DNA of 36,849 bases, from the NCBI GenBank assembly GCA_039797965.1, contig JBDKGX010000017.1, positions 1 to 36,849 of the forward strand. The letters are read 5' to 3'. The notes beneath the pieces are model-generated. The model had not been told where the DNA came from and did no database searches. It was given only the letters and a program-made list of their open reading frames with translations. This DNA comes from Thiofilum sp039797965. Lineage in GTDB: Bacteria; Pseudomonadota; Gammaproteobacteria; Thiotrichales; Thiotrichaceae. Below are positions 1 through 7,423 of this stretch, piece after piece (within the stretch, counting starts at the first letter, position 1; each line of letters opens with the position of its first letter). The translations under genes and the position numbers were made by a program.

Positions 1-48
1 CACTAAGTTTGCTGCAAAAGAAACATTATTATAGGTTCTGCATACCAC

Positions 49-125
49 GGAGTGGTAGTTCAGTTGGTTAGAATACCTGCCTGTCACGCAGGGGGTCGCG
101 GGTTCGAGTCCCGTCCACTCCGCCA
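49..125 (+). tRNA. tRNA-Asp (anticodon GTC)
   Basis: A complete cloverleaf with the CCA end encoded in the DNA. The acceptor stem GGAGTGG pairs with CCACTCC, the anticodon GTC lies at 83-85 in a seven-base loop closed by a CCTGC/GCAGG stem, and the T arm contains GGTTCGAGTCC. The sequence is nearly identical to the E. coli tRNA-Asp I remember, differing mainly in the acceptor stem. Possible promoter elements lie upstream (TTGCTG at 9-14, TATAGG at 30-35), but the 15-base spacer is short and the window starts too close to exclude processing from a longer tRNA transcript. Confidence 0.97.
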
Positions 126-271
126 CTAATTCTCTTCTTTTCCTCATCTGCTAGTTTATGTATCATTCACTCCTAAGCTAAATAGGGCTAAGCCTAAGGC
201 TTGTTTTTGCTATGCTTAGCATCTTTTTATACCTATTCTATTCTTAAACTTAATAACGACTACGTGTAACC

Positions 272-2158
272 ATGCTACAAACAATTCATGATAAGGCAAA
301 AGGCTGGATTGCATATGCAATCATCGGGATGATTACAGTACCCTTCGCACTTTGGGGTATTAATCAATATTTTGAAGGGGGCGGTAAGCGGGTTGTCGCA
401 GTTGTTAATGGTGAGGAAGTATTAGAGCCAGCTGTTAGAGCACAATTAGATCAACTTAAACAACGTATCCCTCAACAGCTAGCTAATAATGATGAACTCA
501 TTAAACCAATGGCTTTAGATGCCGCTATTAACCAAGTACTACTAGATCAAATTATTAAAGACTTTGGTTTTAGAGCTAGTAATACTGAAATCAGCGACAC
601 TATTCGTAAAGTACCCAACTTCCAAGTGAATGGTCAATTTGACCCTACCACTTATCAACGCCTTTTGGAAACTCAAGGCTTAAGCCCTGCCAGCTATGAA
701 CAGTCAGTGCGTGCTGAAGTCACACAATCTCAATTACAAGATGGTATTGATTTAACAGGTTTTGTGCCATTGAGTGAGGCTAATCGTTACCAAGCTCTGC
801 AAGGTCAAGAGCGTGAAATCGAAACTTTTACGCTTAAAGTCGATAATTTTAAAAGCCAAGCTCAAGTAGCCGAGACGGCCATTAATGATTACTACGAGAA
901 AAATAAAAAATCATTTATGACAGAAGAGCGTGTGAAGTTAGCTTATATTGAGTTAGATCGTAATGAGTTACTCAATACTATTACAGTTAATGAAGCTGAT
1001 TTGAAAAGTTATTTTGATACCAACAAAGACCACTACACTACACCAGAAGAGCGTAAAGTGAGTCATATTCTAGTCAATATTGCTGATCCCCAAGTTGCTG
1101 AGCAAGATAAAGCAGCTAAAGAGCGTATCGAAGCTATTGCGGCTGAGATTAAAGCGGGCAAGTTGACGTTTGAACAGGCTGCCCGTGAAAAGTCTGATGA
1201 CAAAACGGCCGCTGCTCAAGACGGTGCATTAGGTAATGTGGTTGCAGGAGATTGGGATCCTAGCTTTGAGAAAGTCGTATTTAGCACTAAGGTGGGTGAG
1301 GTTTCTGAGCCTATTAAAACACCTAGTGGTTATGAGCTTGTTAAAGTAACCGAAATTAAACCGTCAACCCCGCGTACTTTTGAGCAAGCTAAAGCCGATG
1401 TAGAGCGCGACTATCGTCGTGACACAGCGGATAAAAAAGCCACTGATATGACTGATAAATTACAAGATCTAACCTTTGAAAACCAAGGTGATTTAGCGCC
1501 TGCTGCTAAAGCAACAGGTTTAGTAGTTAAACAATCTGATTGGGTATCTCGCTCTAGTACAGATCCAGTCTTAAGTAATCCACAAGTACTAGAGGCTGCT
1601 TTCTCAGAAGATGTACGTAATGGTAAAAATTCTGAGATTATTACAATTGGTGATACTCGAACTTTAGTATTACGTTCGACTGCTCGTGAAGATGCTAAGC
1701 AAAAATCATTGGCTGAAGTCAAAGAGTCTATTATTCAAACCTTAACTGCTGAAGAAGCCCGTAAACTAGCCGCTCAAAAAGGCACTGATTTAGTTAAGCA
1801 ATTGACTACTGCTAATAATTGGACAGTATTAGATACTGCAGTTAGTGCGGGTTCTAGTGCCACTGTGACTAAAGCTGGGTTTGTTAAGCGAGTCGGTAGT
1901 ACAGTGCCTGCTGAAGTCGTACAAAAAGTATTTGCTATGACAAAACCTAATGCCAATGCGGCAACTTGGGAAGGCGTAGCACTGGCCAATGGTGACTATA
2001 CGATTGTGCAATTAAAGCAAGTCAAAGAGGGTGTGGTGAAAGAAGATCTGCAAACTACACAATCATTTGGTCGAATTACGGCACAAAGCGAACTCAATGC
2101 TATGTTTCAAGCGTTGCGTGATCAAGCTAAGATCGAACGCTTCCCCGAAAATCTATAA
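272..2158 (+). CDS. ppiD: Peptidyl-prolyl cis-trans isomerase PpiD, membrane-anchored periplasmic chaperone
   Basis: The protein has 628 residues, close to the usual length of PpiD. An N-terminal transmembrane anchor (about residues 12-34, after the typical start MLQTIHDKAKGWIAY) is followed by a SurA_N-like chaperone segment (about 36-190). A parvulin-type rotamase domain covers about 260-360, beginning ERKVSHILV and containing the GALG and PSGYELVKV signatures. A second C-terminal chaperone part follows. PpiD works at the periplasmic exit of the SecYEG translocon, helping outer-membrane and secreted proteins fold. The parvulin domain is well conserved here, whereas in E. coli it is nearly inactive, so catalytic activity is possible but not shown. 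No strong ribosome-binding site precedes the ATG. The gene stands alone and ends in a clear terminator. Confidence 0.95.
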   Translation: MLQTIHDKAKGWIAYAIIGMITVPFALWGINQYFEGGGKRVVAVVNGEEVLEPAVRAQLDQLKQRIPQQLANNDELIKPMALDAAINQVLLDQIIKDFGFRASNTEISDTIRKVPNFQVNGQFDPTTYQRLLETQGLSPASYEQSVRAEVTQSQLQDGIDLTGFVPLSEANRYQALQGQEREIETFTLKVDNFKSQAQVAETAINDYYEKNKKSFMTEERVKLAYIELDRNELLNTITVNEADLKSYFDTNKDHYTTPEERKVSHILVNIADPQVAEQDKAAKERIEAIAAEIKAGKLTFEQAAREKSDDKTAAAQDGALGNVVAGDWDPSFEKVVFSTKVGEVSEPIKTPSGYELVKVTEIKPSTPRTFEQAKADVERDYRRDTADKKATDMTDKLQDLTFENQGDLAPAAKATGLVVKQSDWVSRSSTDPVLSNPQVLEAAFSEDVRNGKNSEIITIGDTRTLVLRSTAREDAKQKSLAEVKESIIQTLTAEEARKLAAQKGTDLVKQLTTANNWTVLDTAVSAGSSATVTKAGFVKRVGSTVPAEVVQKVFAMTKPNANAATWEGVALANGDYTIVQLKQVKEGVVKEDLQTTQSFGRITAQSELNAMFQALRDQAKIERFPENL

Positions 2159-2175
2159 CTCAATATCTGTCTAAT

Positions 2176-2215
2176 AAAAATGCTACCCAGAGGAGTACTC
2201 TGTGGTAGCATTTTT
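2176..2215 (+). terminator. Rho-independent terminator of ppiD
   Basis: AAAAATGCTACC pairs with GGTAGCATTTTT. The stem continues upward through CAGAG/CTCTG with one bulged T, and the loop region GAGTA is part of an AGTACT palindrome at 2194-2199. The final T-run follows directly. Because this hairpin lies just before mtaB, it argues against any mtaB start upstream of 2262. Confidence 0.9.
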
Positions 2216-2261
2216 AGTTTATATCCCTAGTAATATCGTCAAGTACTTCCCCAATAATCCT

Positions 2262-3548
2262 ATGAAAATTCATCTCAAAGCACTGGGTTGCAGACTCAAT
2301 GAAGCCGAATTAGAGCAATGGTCTAATCGTTTCCAACAAGCAGGTCATCACATTACCTCAACACCAGAGTTAGCTGATGTGGTAGTACTTAATTCCTGTG
2401 CAGTTACCACTGAGGCGACTGCTAAATCACGGCGTTTATTGAATCGTTTGTATCGCGATAATCCTCAAGTACGTTTAGTGGTGAGTGGTTGTTATGCAAC
2501 CTTACAACCGGATGAAGCCGCCAATATTATGGGCGTAGATTTAGTAGTGCCTAATGCTACTAAAGACTCCCTACCTGAACAGGTGATGGAGCGTTTTGAA
2601 GTTCCTACTATGCCATTACTGGCAACCGAGCCGGGTGAAAACACTTTATTTATGCGTGGTCGGCAGCGTGCTTTTATAAAGATTCAGGATGGTTGTCGTT
2701 ATCGTTGTACCTTTTGTATTGTGACCGTGGCACGAGGTGAGGAACGTAGCCGAACTGAAGCTGAGATTATTGAGGAAATTAACCAACTACACAGCCAGGG
2801 GATTCAAGAAATAGTACTGACAGGCGTACATGTAGGAGGGTATGGCAGTGATTTGGACAGTTCACTGTATGAGTTAGTGCAAAAGATTCTAGCTGAAACG
2901 ACCATACCACGGGTGCGTTTTGCGTCGGTAGAACCTTGGGATTTACCCGAGGGATTTTTTGAGTTATTTAGTAATCCACGCCTCATGCCGCATATGCACT
3001 TACCGATTCAAAGTGGGGCTGATTCTGTCTTGAGACGTATGGCTCGTCGTTGTAAAACTACAGAATTTAAAGCATTAGTCGATAAAGCACGAACTTATAA
3101 CCCGCTCTTTAATATTACAACAGACATTATTGTGGGGTTTCCGGGAGAAACAGAAAGTGAGTGGCAAGAAACCTTAGCATTTGTTCAAGGGATTGATTTC
3201 GGACATATCCATATTTTTAGCTACTCAGCACGAGAAGGGACTAAAGCTGCCCGCTTACCGGAGCCAGTCCCTGAGGCTATTAAAAAGCAACGTAGCCAAG
3301 TACTTCACAAAATAGCGGAACAACAAAAAATAGCATGGCTTCAGCAACAGCATAACCACGTAGTTGAAGTACTTTGGGAACAACCCCAAGCGCGTGATGG
3401 TAAACTTATTTACACCGGCTACACCCCTAATTATTGTCGGGTGGAGTTGATAACTGACACAGTCGGTTTAGAAAATACCATTACCCGTACTCGTTTAAGT
3501 ACTCATCCTACCGAGGCGGGACTCTTATCAGGAGTACTTGAGGCATGA
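2262..3548 (+). CDS. mtaB: tRNA t6A37 methylthiotransferase MtaB
   Basis: Radical-SAM methylthiotransferase that converts t6A at position 37 of ANN-decoding tRNAs to ms2t6A. With the ATG at 2262 the protein has 428 residues. The N-terminal UPF0004 domain carries three cluster-binding cysteines (C10 in ALGCRLNEAE, C46 in NSCAVT, C77 in SGCYA). The radical-SAM motif CxxxCxxC is C145/C149/C152 (GCRYRCTFCIV). A TRAM-like C-terminal stretch follows. The opening MKIHLKALGCRLN is typical of MtaB/YqeV rather than MiaB or RimO. The frame is open back to 2202, but that start would fall inside the ppiD terminator. The lipoprotein gene downstream overlaps by four bases, so the two are probably co-transcribed. 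Confidence 0.9.
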   Translation: MKIHLKALGCRLNEAELEQWSNRFQQAGHHITSTPELADVVVLNSCAVTTEATAKSRRLLNRLYRDNPQVRLVVSGCYATLQPDEAANIMGVDLVVPNATKDSLPEQVMERFEVPTMPLLATEPGENTLFMRGRQRAFIKIQDGCRYRCTFCIVTVARGEERSRTEAEIIEEINQLHSQGIQEIVLTGVHVGGYGSDLDSSLYELVQKILAETTIPRVRFASVEPWDLPEGFFELFSNPRLMPHMHLPIQSGADSVLRRMARRCKTTEFKALVDKARTYNPLFNITTDIIVGFPGETESEWQETLAFVQGIDFGHIHIFSYSAREGTKAARLPEPVPEAIKKQRSQVLHKIAEQQKIAWLQQQHNHVVEVLWEQPQARDGKLIYTGYTPNYCRVELITDTVGLENTITRTRLSTHPTEAGLLSGVLEA

Positions 3549-4129
3549 AGGTGTTAGCGCGTTATTTTAGTGGGTTAGTGTTGTTGTTACTACTGACAGG
3601 CTGTTTTGAGGATAGCAATAATCCTAAAGCCGTAGCCGACCAGTTTTGGGGTGCAGTGATTAACAATGAAATGGAAAAAGCTAAAAACCTTACCACTTGG
3701 GATAGCGTGCAGTATTTGTCCTATCTAAAAACTGCCCAACTTAATCCTCAAAAATATGAGCTGGGTGAGTTAGCTATGTTAGAGGCTAATACTAGAGCGG
3801 AAGTAGCTACTATTTTAAAAGGGGGTGAACTAGGTAATATGGACATCCCTGTACGAACAGTGCTGGTAAAAGTAGAAGACCAATGGCGGATAGATGTACA
3901 AAGTACTTTAGGCTCATTAATTCAGGGTACTATGGGAGCCGTAGTCAATGAGTTAAATGATTTGCTCGAGCAAGGGATTAAAGGGTTGGATGAGACGATG
4001 AACAAAACGTTAGATAATTTGGGTAAACAGCTTAACGATGGCTTAGATAAGTTACAAAAAGACTTACAAATCCCTCCACCGATAAATACACCTAATCCTA
4101 AGCATTCTAACTCCGAACAAGTTATTTAA
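3545..4129 (+). CDS. Putative lipoprotein, DUF4878-like
   Basis: A 194-residue protein whose start codon overlaps the mtaB stop (ATGA), implying translational coupling. The N-terminus is a lipoprotein signal: a hydrophobic leucine run followed by lipobox LTGC, with the lipidated cysteine at residue 20. The next ~100 residues (beginning NNPKAVADQFWGAVINNE) resemble the small NTF2-like/DUF4878 fold, in which a short alpha helix precedes a curved sheet. The last third (about 130-180) is amphipathic, with repeated D/N-L-x-K/Q patterns that could form a coiled coil. The function is unknown. The link to mtaB is only positional, and the family assignment is from resemblance, not a search. Confidence 0.7.
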   Translation: MKVLARYFSGLVLLLLLTGCFEDSNNPKAVADQFWGAVINNEMEKAKNLTTWDSVQYLSYLKTAQLNPQKYELGELAMLEANTRAEVATILKGGELGNMDIPVRTVLVKVEDQWRIDVQSTLGSLIQGTMGAVVNELNDLLEQGIKGLDETMNKTLDNLGKQLNDGLDKLQKDLQIPPPINTPNPKHSNSEQVI

Positions 4130-4162
4130 ATATAAAGTACTTGTTTCCCCTGATAGAATCTG

Positions 4163-4191
4163 AAAAGCCATCCACAGTGATGGCTTTTTTT
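4163..4191 (+). terminator. Rho-independent terminator after the mtaB–lipoprotein pair
   Basis: AAAAGCCATC (4163-4172), loop CACAGT, GATGGCTTTTTT (4179-4190), ending in a run of T. A clean 10-bp stem and a textbook T-tract 34 bases after the lipoprotein stop. Confidence 0.9.
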
Positions 4192-4451
4192 ATGGCGTTA
4201 CGCCCTGTCTGCTATAATTAACCTATTTAAATTAAAAGCAATTCTGCTAAGGTAGTCATTATTAATTTAGGTAATTGATGCGAATTACTTGTAATAATCA
4301 CAGTAAGTCTAATGCGCGGATGCTATAGATTTGCCGGTTATAGATAAAATCTTTCACTCTATCAAATTGTTTATGGAACAGTGAGTTAGAGCTTGTTAGT
4401 GTTGAGTCTATTCCCTCCTACTAAAAACTATTATCCATTGGATGGTTTGTC
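4192..4451. other. Non-coding stretch upstream of the orphan membrane protein
   Basis: This is the rest of the 322-base gap between the lipoprotein gene and the next gene. It is AT-rich. A TATAAT-like hexamer lies near 4213-4218, but I cannot pair it with a convincing -35 box. I see no RNA gene, repeat or coding sequence here. Confidence 0.5.
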
Positions 4452-5090
4452 ATGCCTAAGCTAATTATTAAACAAAATACCCCTAAAATGATAAATAGCG
4501 CCACGATTTGGGCAATCGTTTTAAGTATGAGTACGCTAGCAGCAGTAGCATGGCTATGGCTTAAACCTAAGCCAGAACCTTTGATACAACTGCTGAGTCA
4601 TGCACCCTCTGCGGTACAAACTGACTATCAAACCACACAAGCCAAATTACGAGGGTTAATTCAGTCTTTTGAAACTCAGGCTAAAATATCTAATGCAAAT
4701 TCACCCCGCAATTACCATGAGCAAGCAGTAACACAGATTGATGCGATTTTAGAGCAGTTTAATCAATTAGATAGTTTAGTAGATCAAGCCCAACTCCCGA
4801 GTGAAACGGCTAAAACCCTCTTGGATAATCATCAATATCAACGGGATTATTGGGATGCTCAACGGCATTTTCAGGAGTTGCGTATTACACATTTTGATGA
4901 TGAGGCGGTATTAGCAGGGCAGACGGTTAACTTAATACCAGAAACGTCAGAGGCTACGCCTCCAACAAATGACGCGGTAGAAGCAATAGCGCCAGTGGCA
5001 AAGAAGTTTCAATTTGCAACACCACCAGCAGGTGCTGAGTTACCCGCTGATTTTTGTGTATTAGGTTCTGGAACGTGTAAAGCACATTAA
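4452..5090 (+). CDS. Hypothetical membrane-anchored protein
   Basis: I do not recognise this 212-residue protein. A short polar N-terminus is followed by one hydrophobic helix (about residues 16-38, ending AWLWLKPKP). A helical, Gln/Leu-rich soluble part follows (about 55-165), possibly a coiled coil. A Pro/Ala-rich linker then leads to a C-terminus containing two cysteines seven residues apart (CVLGSGTC), which in the periplasm could form a disulfide. The topology suggests an inner-membrane anchor with a periplasmic body. It sits alone, with a terminator upstream and a convergent gene five bases downstream. Base and codon use look like the neighbours. A real gene is likely from its length and clean membrane topology, but its function is unknown. 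Confidence 0.6.
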   Translation: MPKLIIKQNTPKMINSATIWAIVLSMSTLAAVAWLWLKPKPEPLIQLLSHAPSAVQTDYQTTQAKLRGLIQSFETQAKISNANSPRNYHEQAVTQIDAILEQFNQLDSLVDQAQLPSETAKTLLDNHQYQRDYWDAQRHFQELRITHFDDEAVLAGQTVNLIPETSEATPPTNDAVEAIAPVAKKFQFATPPAGAELPADFCVLGSGTCKAH

Positions 5091-5095
5091 GCAAA

Positions 5096-5566
5096 TCAAT
5101 TAGTGAAATGAGCGAGCTTTAAAATGTATTGCCAATGTTCGCTACTAACAGGAGTAATCGAAAGGCGATTGCCTTTTTTGAGTACTAGCAGGTTTTCTAA
5201 TGGTGTTTGATGTTCACGTAACAGGCTTAAGCTAATAGGTTGCGCAAATTGAGTCACTAGTTCTACATCAACACTCAACCATGGCAATTTATAGGCAGTG
5301 GCTTTGGGGTCATAATAGGGATGAGTTGGCTCTAGGGCGGTAACGTCGGGATAGGCTGTCGAAACTATCCGCATAATGCCTACAATACCCGGTTCTTTGC
5401 AGCTTGAATGATAAAAAAAAGCTAAATCACCTACTTGAAACTGGTCACGCAGCATATTGCGTACTTGGTAATTACGAATACCATCCCAAGGTGCCTTTTG
5501 AGCCAATCTTAGGTCATTAATACCAAATACATCGGGTTCGGATTTCATAAGCCAATAGTGAGGCAT
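5096..5566 (-). CDS. EVE domain-containing protein
   Basis: A 156-residue single-domain protein matching the EVE/thymocyte nuclear protein 1 family over its whole length. It starts MPHYWLMKSEPDVFGINDL and contains WDGIRNYQVRNMLRD, GDLAFFYHSS and GIVGIMRIV, the parts that build the PUA-like barrel and its aromatic pocket. EVE domains bind modified bases in DNA or RNA; the bacterial housekeeping role is not settled. It converges on the orphan membrane protein and lies downstream of the sulfur-globule-like gene, from which a hairpin separates it. The start at 5566 agrees with the family's usual N-terminus, though no strong ribosome-binding site is visible. Confidence 0.9.
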   Translation of the reverse strand: MPHYWLMKSEPDVFGINDLRLAQKAPWDGIRNYQVRNMLRDQFQVGDLAFFYHSSCKEPGIVGIMRIVSTAYPDVTALEPTHPYYDPKATAYKLPWLSVDVELVTQFAQPISLSLLREHQTPLENLLVLKKGNRLSITPVSSEHWQYILKLAHFTN

Positions 5567-5586
5567 AACGATGATACTACTTGAAT

Positions 5587-5630
5587 AAAGTGCAATAGCT
5601 TAAGAGAGTTACTGCACTTTGTTAAGTCAT
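5587..5630 (-). terminator. Hairpin, probable terminator of the sulfur-globule-like gene
   Basis: Reading the minus strand, AAAGTGCAGTAACT and AGCTATTGCACTTT form a nearly complete 14-bp stem (one mismatch and one wobble) around the loop CTCTTA, followed by TTTATT. It lies 7-50 bases after the stop at 5637. The T-tract is short but the stem is strong, which would fit an abundantly expressed monocistronic message. Confidence 0.65.
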
Positions 5631-5636
5631 CCCGCA

Positions 5637-6104
5637 TTATTGTTTTGCAGGGCCTGGTGTTCCTGTAGTACTAGGCATAGGTGCTGTCGGTGCTAATGTG
5701 GGTGCTGCTGGAATAGCCATTGGTTGAGGCATCACCATGGGTTGTATAGGATAGGGTTGGTAATTAGGTTGTTGATAACCATGGCCCCAATTCGGTGTAC
5801 CCATATTCATCATGGGAGCGTTAAAGGGCATGGAGTAACCGTAGCCTTGATTAAAGCCATTATTGCCAAAGAACGGCATATTGAAGCCATTATTACCGTA
5901 GTAGCCATTGTTATTATTGTTATCAAAACTGTCGAACATCTCTTGCATCCAGTACATAGGCGTCCATTCAGGCCAGTCACTCTCTTCGTAATAAGGGCCA
6001 TTAGGTCCCATTTTCCAATCACCACCATTATTACCAAAGAAATTATTAGCCTGAGTTGTTGAAGCCATAGCTGCTAAAGCGAGTGCTAACCACATGCGTT
6101 TCAT
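5637..6104 (-). CDS. Sulfur globule family protein (probable structural envelope protein)
   Basis: A small secreted structural protein (155 residues from the preferred start). It has a signal peptide (MKRMWLALALAAMASTTQA, cut before NN). The middle is low-complexity and rich in Asn, Gly, Tyr and Phe (repeats such as GNNGFN, GYYGNN, and an NNNNN run), and the tail is rich in Pro, Gln, Met and Ala. The segment DWPEWTPMYWMQEMFDSFD resembles the DPRYWMEEM-type block I recall in CV3-like sulfur globule proteins of sulfur-oxidising gammaproteobacteria. Such proteins coat periplasmic sulfur inclusions. An ATG at 6113 is in frame, but AGAGG touches it; the ATG at 6104 has correct spacing (nine bases) and starts the signal peptide properly. 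It has its own likely promoter and terminator. The low-complexity sequence makes the family call less certain. Confidence 0.65.
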   Translation of the reverse strand: MKRMWLALALAAMASTTQANNFFGNNGGDWKMGPNGPYYEESDWPEWTPMYWMQEMFDSFDNNNNNGYYGNNGFNMPFFGNNGFNQGYGYSMPFNAPMMNMGTPNWGHGYQQPNYQPYPIQPMVMPQPMAIPAAPTLAPTAPMPSTTGTPGPAKQ

Positions 6105-6144
6105 GGAATTCATCCTCTAAAATCAAATACATTACTATAATTTA

Positions 6145-6172
6145 ACTATATCAGAATATTCTAATATATCAA
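6145..6172 (-). promoter_or_regulatory. Predicted sigma-70 promoter of the sulfur-globule-like gene with palindromic spacer
   Basis: On the minus strand, TTGATA (6172-6167) and TATAGT (6150-6145) are separated by 16 bases, each one or two changes from consensus. The spacer contains the perfect 10-base palindrome AGAATATTCT (6153-6162), a candidate operator between the two boxes. It lies at the very end of the cyclo-ligase gene, and transcription would start roughly 30 bases before the ATG at 6104. The promoter is inferred from sequence only. Confidence 0.5.
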
Positions 6173-6173
6173 G

Positions 6174-6761
6174 TTAGAATCCAGAATAAATCTGGGTTTC
6201 AGTAGCAATGCTATTCATATCGATATCCCAACTCGTTTTAGGTAATTTAGGTACTTGTTGAAAGTTATAACCGATGCCGATGAGATAGGGGTTAAGCGGT
6301 CGAGGCTGGCGATTTAATAAAGCAAAACTGCGATCATAAAAACCGCCCCCCATGCCTAAGCGTTGCCCCGTTAAGGTGAACGCTACTAGTGGAACTAATA
6401 CACAGTCCAGTTGTTGTGAGGTTAGTAGGCGATCGGTAGGTAGAGGTTCTGGAATGTTAAAACGATTGTACTTAAACCGAGTACTAGGTTTCCAATGTAC
6501 CCAACGTAAAGTTTGAGGTGGATGTGAGGCTAAAATCGGTAAATACACTCGTTGATGAGGCTTGAGTACGGATTTGATCAGGCGAATATCAGCCTCACCC
6601 CGTACAGGCCAATAAAGTGCAATCGTTTTAGCCGATTTTAAACGAGGGTGAGTTTCGAGGCGTTGGGCAAAGCGTTGAGCAGCTTGATGCAGTTGCCAAG
6701 GCGATAAAGCCGCGCGTTGTTGTTTAAGGTGAGTTCGTAAAGTTTTTAAATCGGTGACCAT
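6174..6761 (-). CDS. 5-formyltetrahydrofolate cyclo-ligase
   Basis: The enzyme closes 5-formyl-THF to 5,10-methenyl-THF using ATP, returning a storage/inhibitory folate to the one-carbon pool. The 195-residue protein covers the whole family. It has a basic N-terminal helix (LRTHLKQQRAALSP), ALYWPVRGEADIR, a central nucleotide-binding region, and the signature LGMGGGFYDRSFALL near residues 132-146 followed by GIGYNFQQV. In enterobacteria the homologue (ygfA) follows 6S RNA; here only 48 bases precede it and no 6S RNA is visible. Its start codon lies inside a perfect hairpin (see 6758-6792), and no good ribosome-binding site is exposed. It follows the FHA gene on the same strand. Confidence 0.92.
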   Translation of the reverse strand: MVTDLKTLRTHLKQQRAALSPWQLHQAAQRFAQRLETHPRLKSAKTIALYWPVRGEADIRLIKSVLKPHQRVYLPILASHPPQTLRWVHWKPSTRFKYNRFNIPEPLPTDRLLTSQQLDCVLVPLVAFTLTGQRLGMGGGFYDRSFALLNRQPRPLNPYLIGIGYNFQQVPKLPKTSWDIDMNSIATETQIYSGF

Positions 6762-6792
6762 AGAGTAAAGCTCTGATGTATTTACTCTATGG
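6758..6792 (-). promoter_or_regulatory. Hairpin enclosing the start codon of the cyclo-ligase gene
   Basis: On the minus strand CCATAGAGTAAA (6792-6781) pairs perfectly over 12 bp with TTTACTCTATGG (6769-6758) around an 11-base loop TACATCAGAGC. The ATG at 6761-6759 lies in the 3' arm. A T-run just upstream (about 6792-6799) does not follow the stem in either direction in the usual terminator manner. In the mRNA this would bury the start codon, suggesting translational control or coupling; it could also be a chance or transcription-level element. Confidence 0.5.
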
Positions 6793-6809
6793 TAAAAAAA
6801 GTATAGGGA

Positions 6810-7409
6810 TTAGCCTAGCACTGAGTGATTTTCGTAAAGTTTGAAGCTAATGTGATCAATGGTAAAAACATCACCTGGCTGCAATTGTTGGGTTTGCTCT
6901 TCGTTATTAGTCAAAATAGTGTGTAGTAAATAGGCATTAGGTAAAATTCTAATCATTAGTTGTCGCCCGTCTTCACCATACAATGACAACGCATCGGGCG
7001 GTAGTTTGAGCTCAATTCTAAATCCAGCATGACGCCCATTCATAATTTCTAACCAAGCTTTGCATTTTGCATCCATCAGTAGCGGACTGGTTTTCATGCG
7101 TGCTAATTGCTCATGTAGGCGTGATTCAGCACTATAGGCAATAATATGTCGCCCGATTTGTAGGATATCCCCATCTTGTAGCCAGTGTTCTTTGATAGCT
7201 CGCTTATTTACAAAAGTACTATTAGTACTACCCATATCTTCTAGCAAGTACTCGGCAGCTTTGTGCATAATTCGCGCATGATGATTGCTAACAGTCCGAT
7301 CATTTAAGACCAAATCACAATCGGTACGTCGCCCAATCATGTAGGTTTCACGAGTCAGTGTGACACGCTTAATAATTTGATTTTCCAGCTTCACTACTAA
7401 TTGTGGCAT
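6810..7409 (-). CDS. FHA domain-containing protein
   Basis: A 199-residue cytoplasmic protein with an N-terminal forkhead-associated domain (about residues 3-95). The phosphothreonine-binding elements are visible: GRRTDCDLVLND (the GR...D strand), SNHHARI (the S..H loop) and GSTNSTFVNKR (the SxNGT-like loop, here TNST followed by VN). A second beta-rich half (about 112-199) has no partner family I recognise. FHA domains recognise phosphothreonine peptides; no Ser/Thr kinase is nearby. The ATG at 7409 has GAGGA at good spacing, overlapping the end of the mltD-like gene 14 bases upstream, so the two genes are likely one transcript. Confidence 0.9.
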   Translation of the reverse strand: MPQLVVKLENQIIKRVTLTRETYMIGRRTDCDLVLNDRTVSNHHARIMHKAAEYLLEDMGSTNSTFVNKRAIKEHWLQDGDILQIGRHIIAYSAESRLHEQLARMKTSPLLMDAKCKAWLEIMNGRHAGFRIELKLPPDALSLYGEDGRQLMIRILPNAYLLHTILTNNEEQTQQLQPGDVFTIDHISFKLYENHSVLG

Positions 7410-7423
7410 AGCTTGTTCCTCAT

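Noticed and set aside
2202..2261. Upstream extension of mtaB by 20 residues
   Set aside because: It lies within and just after the ppiD terminator and lacks family similarity.
5724..6062. Long open frame on the plus strand opposite the sulfur-globule-like gene
   Set aside because: Its His/Ile/Val-rich translation is the mirror of a low-complexity repeat on the other strand, with no ribosome-binding site.
6762..6809. 6S RNA gene before the cyclo-ligase gene, as in enterobacteria
   Set aside because: Only 48 bases separate the two coding regions, too few for a ~180-base RNA.
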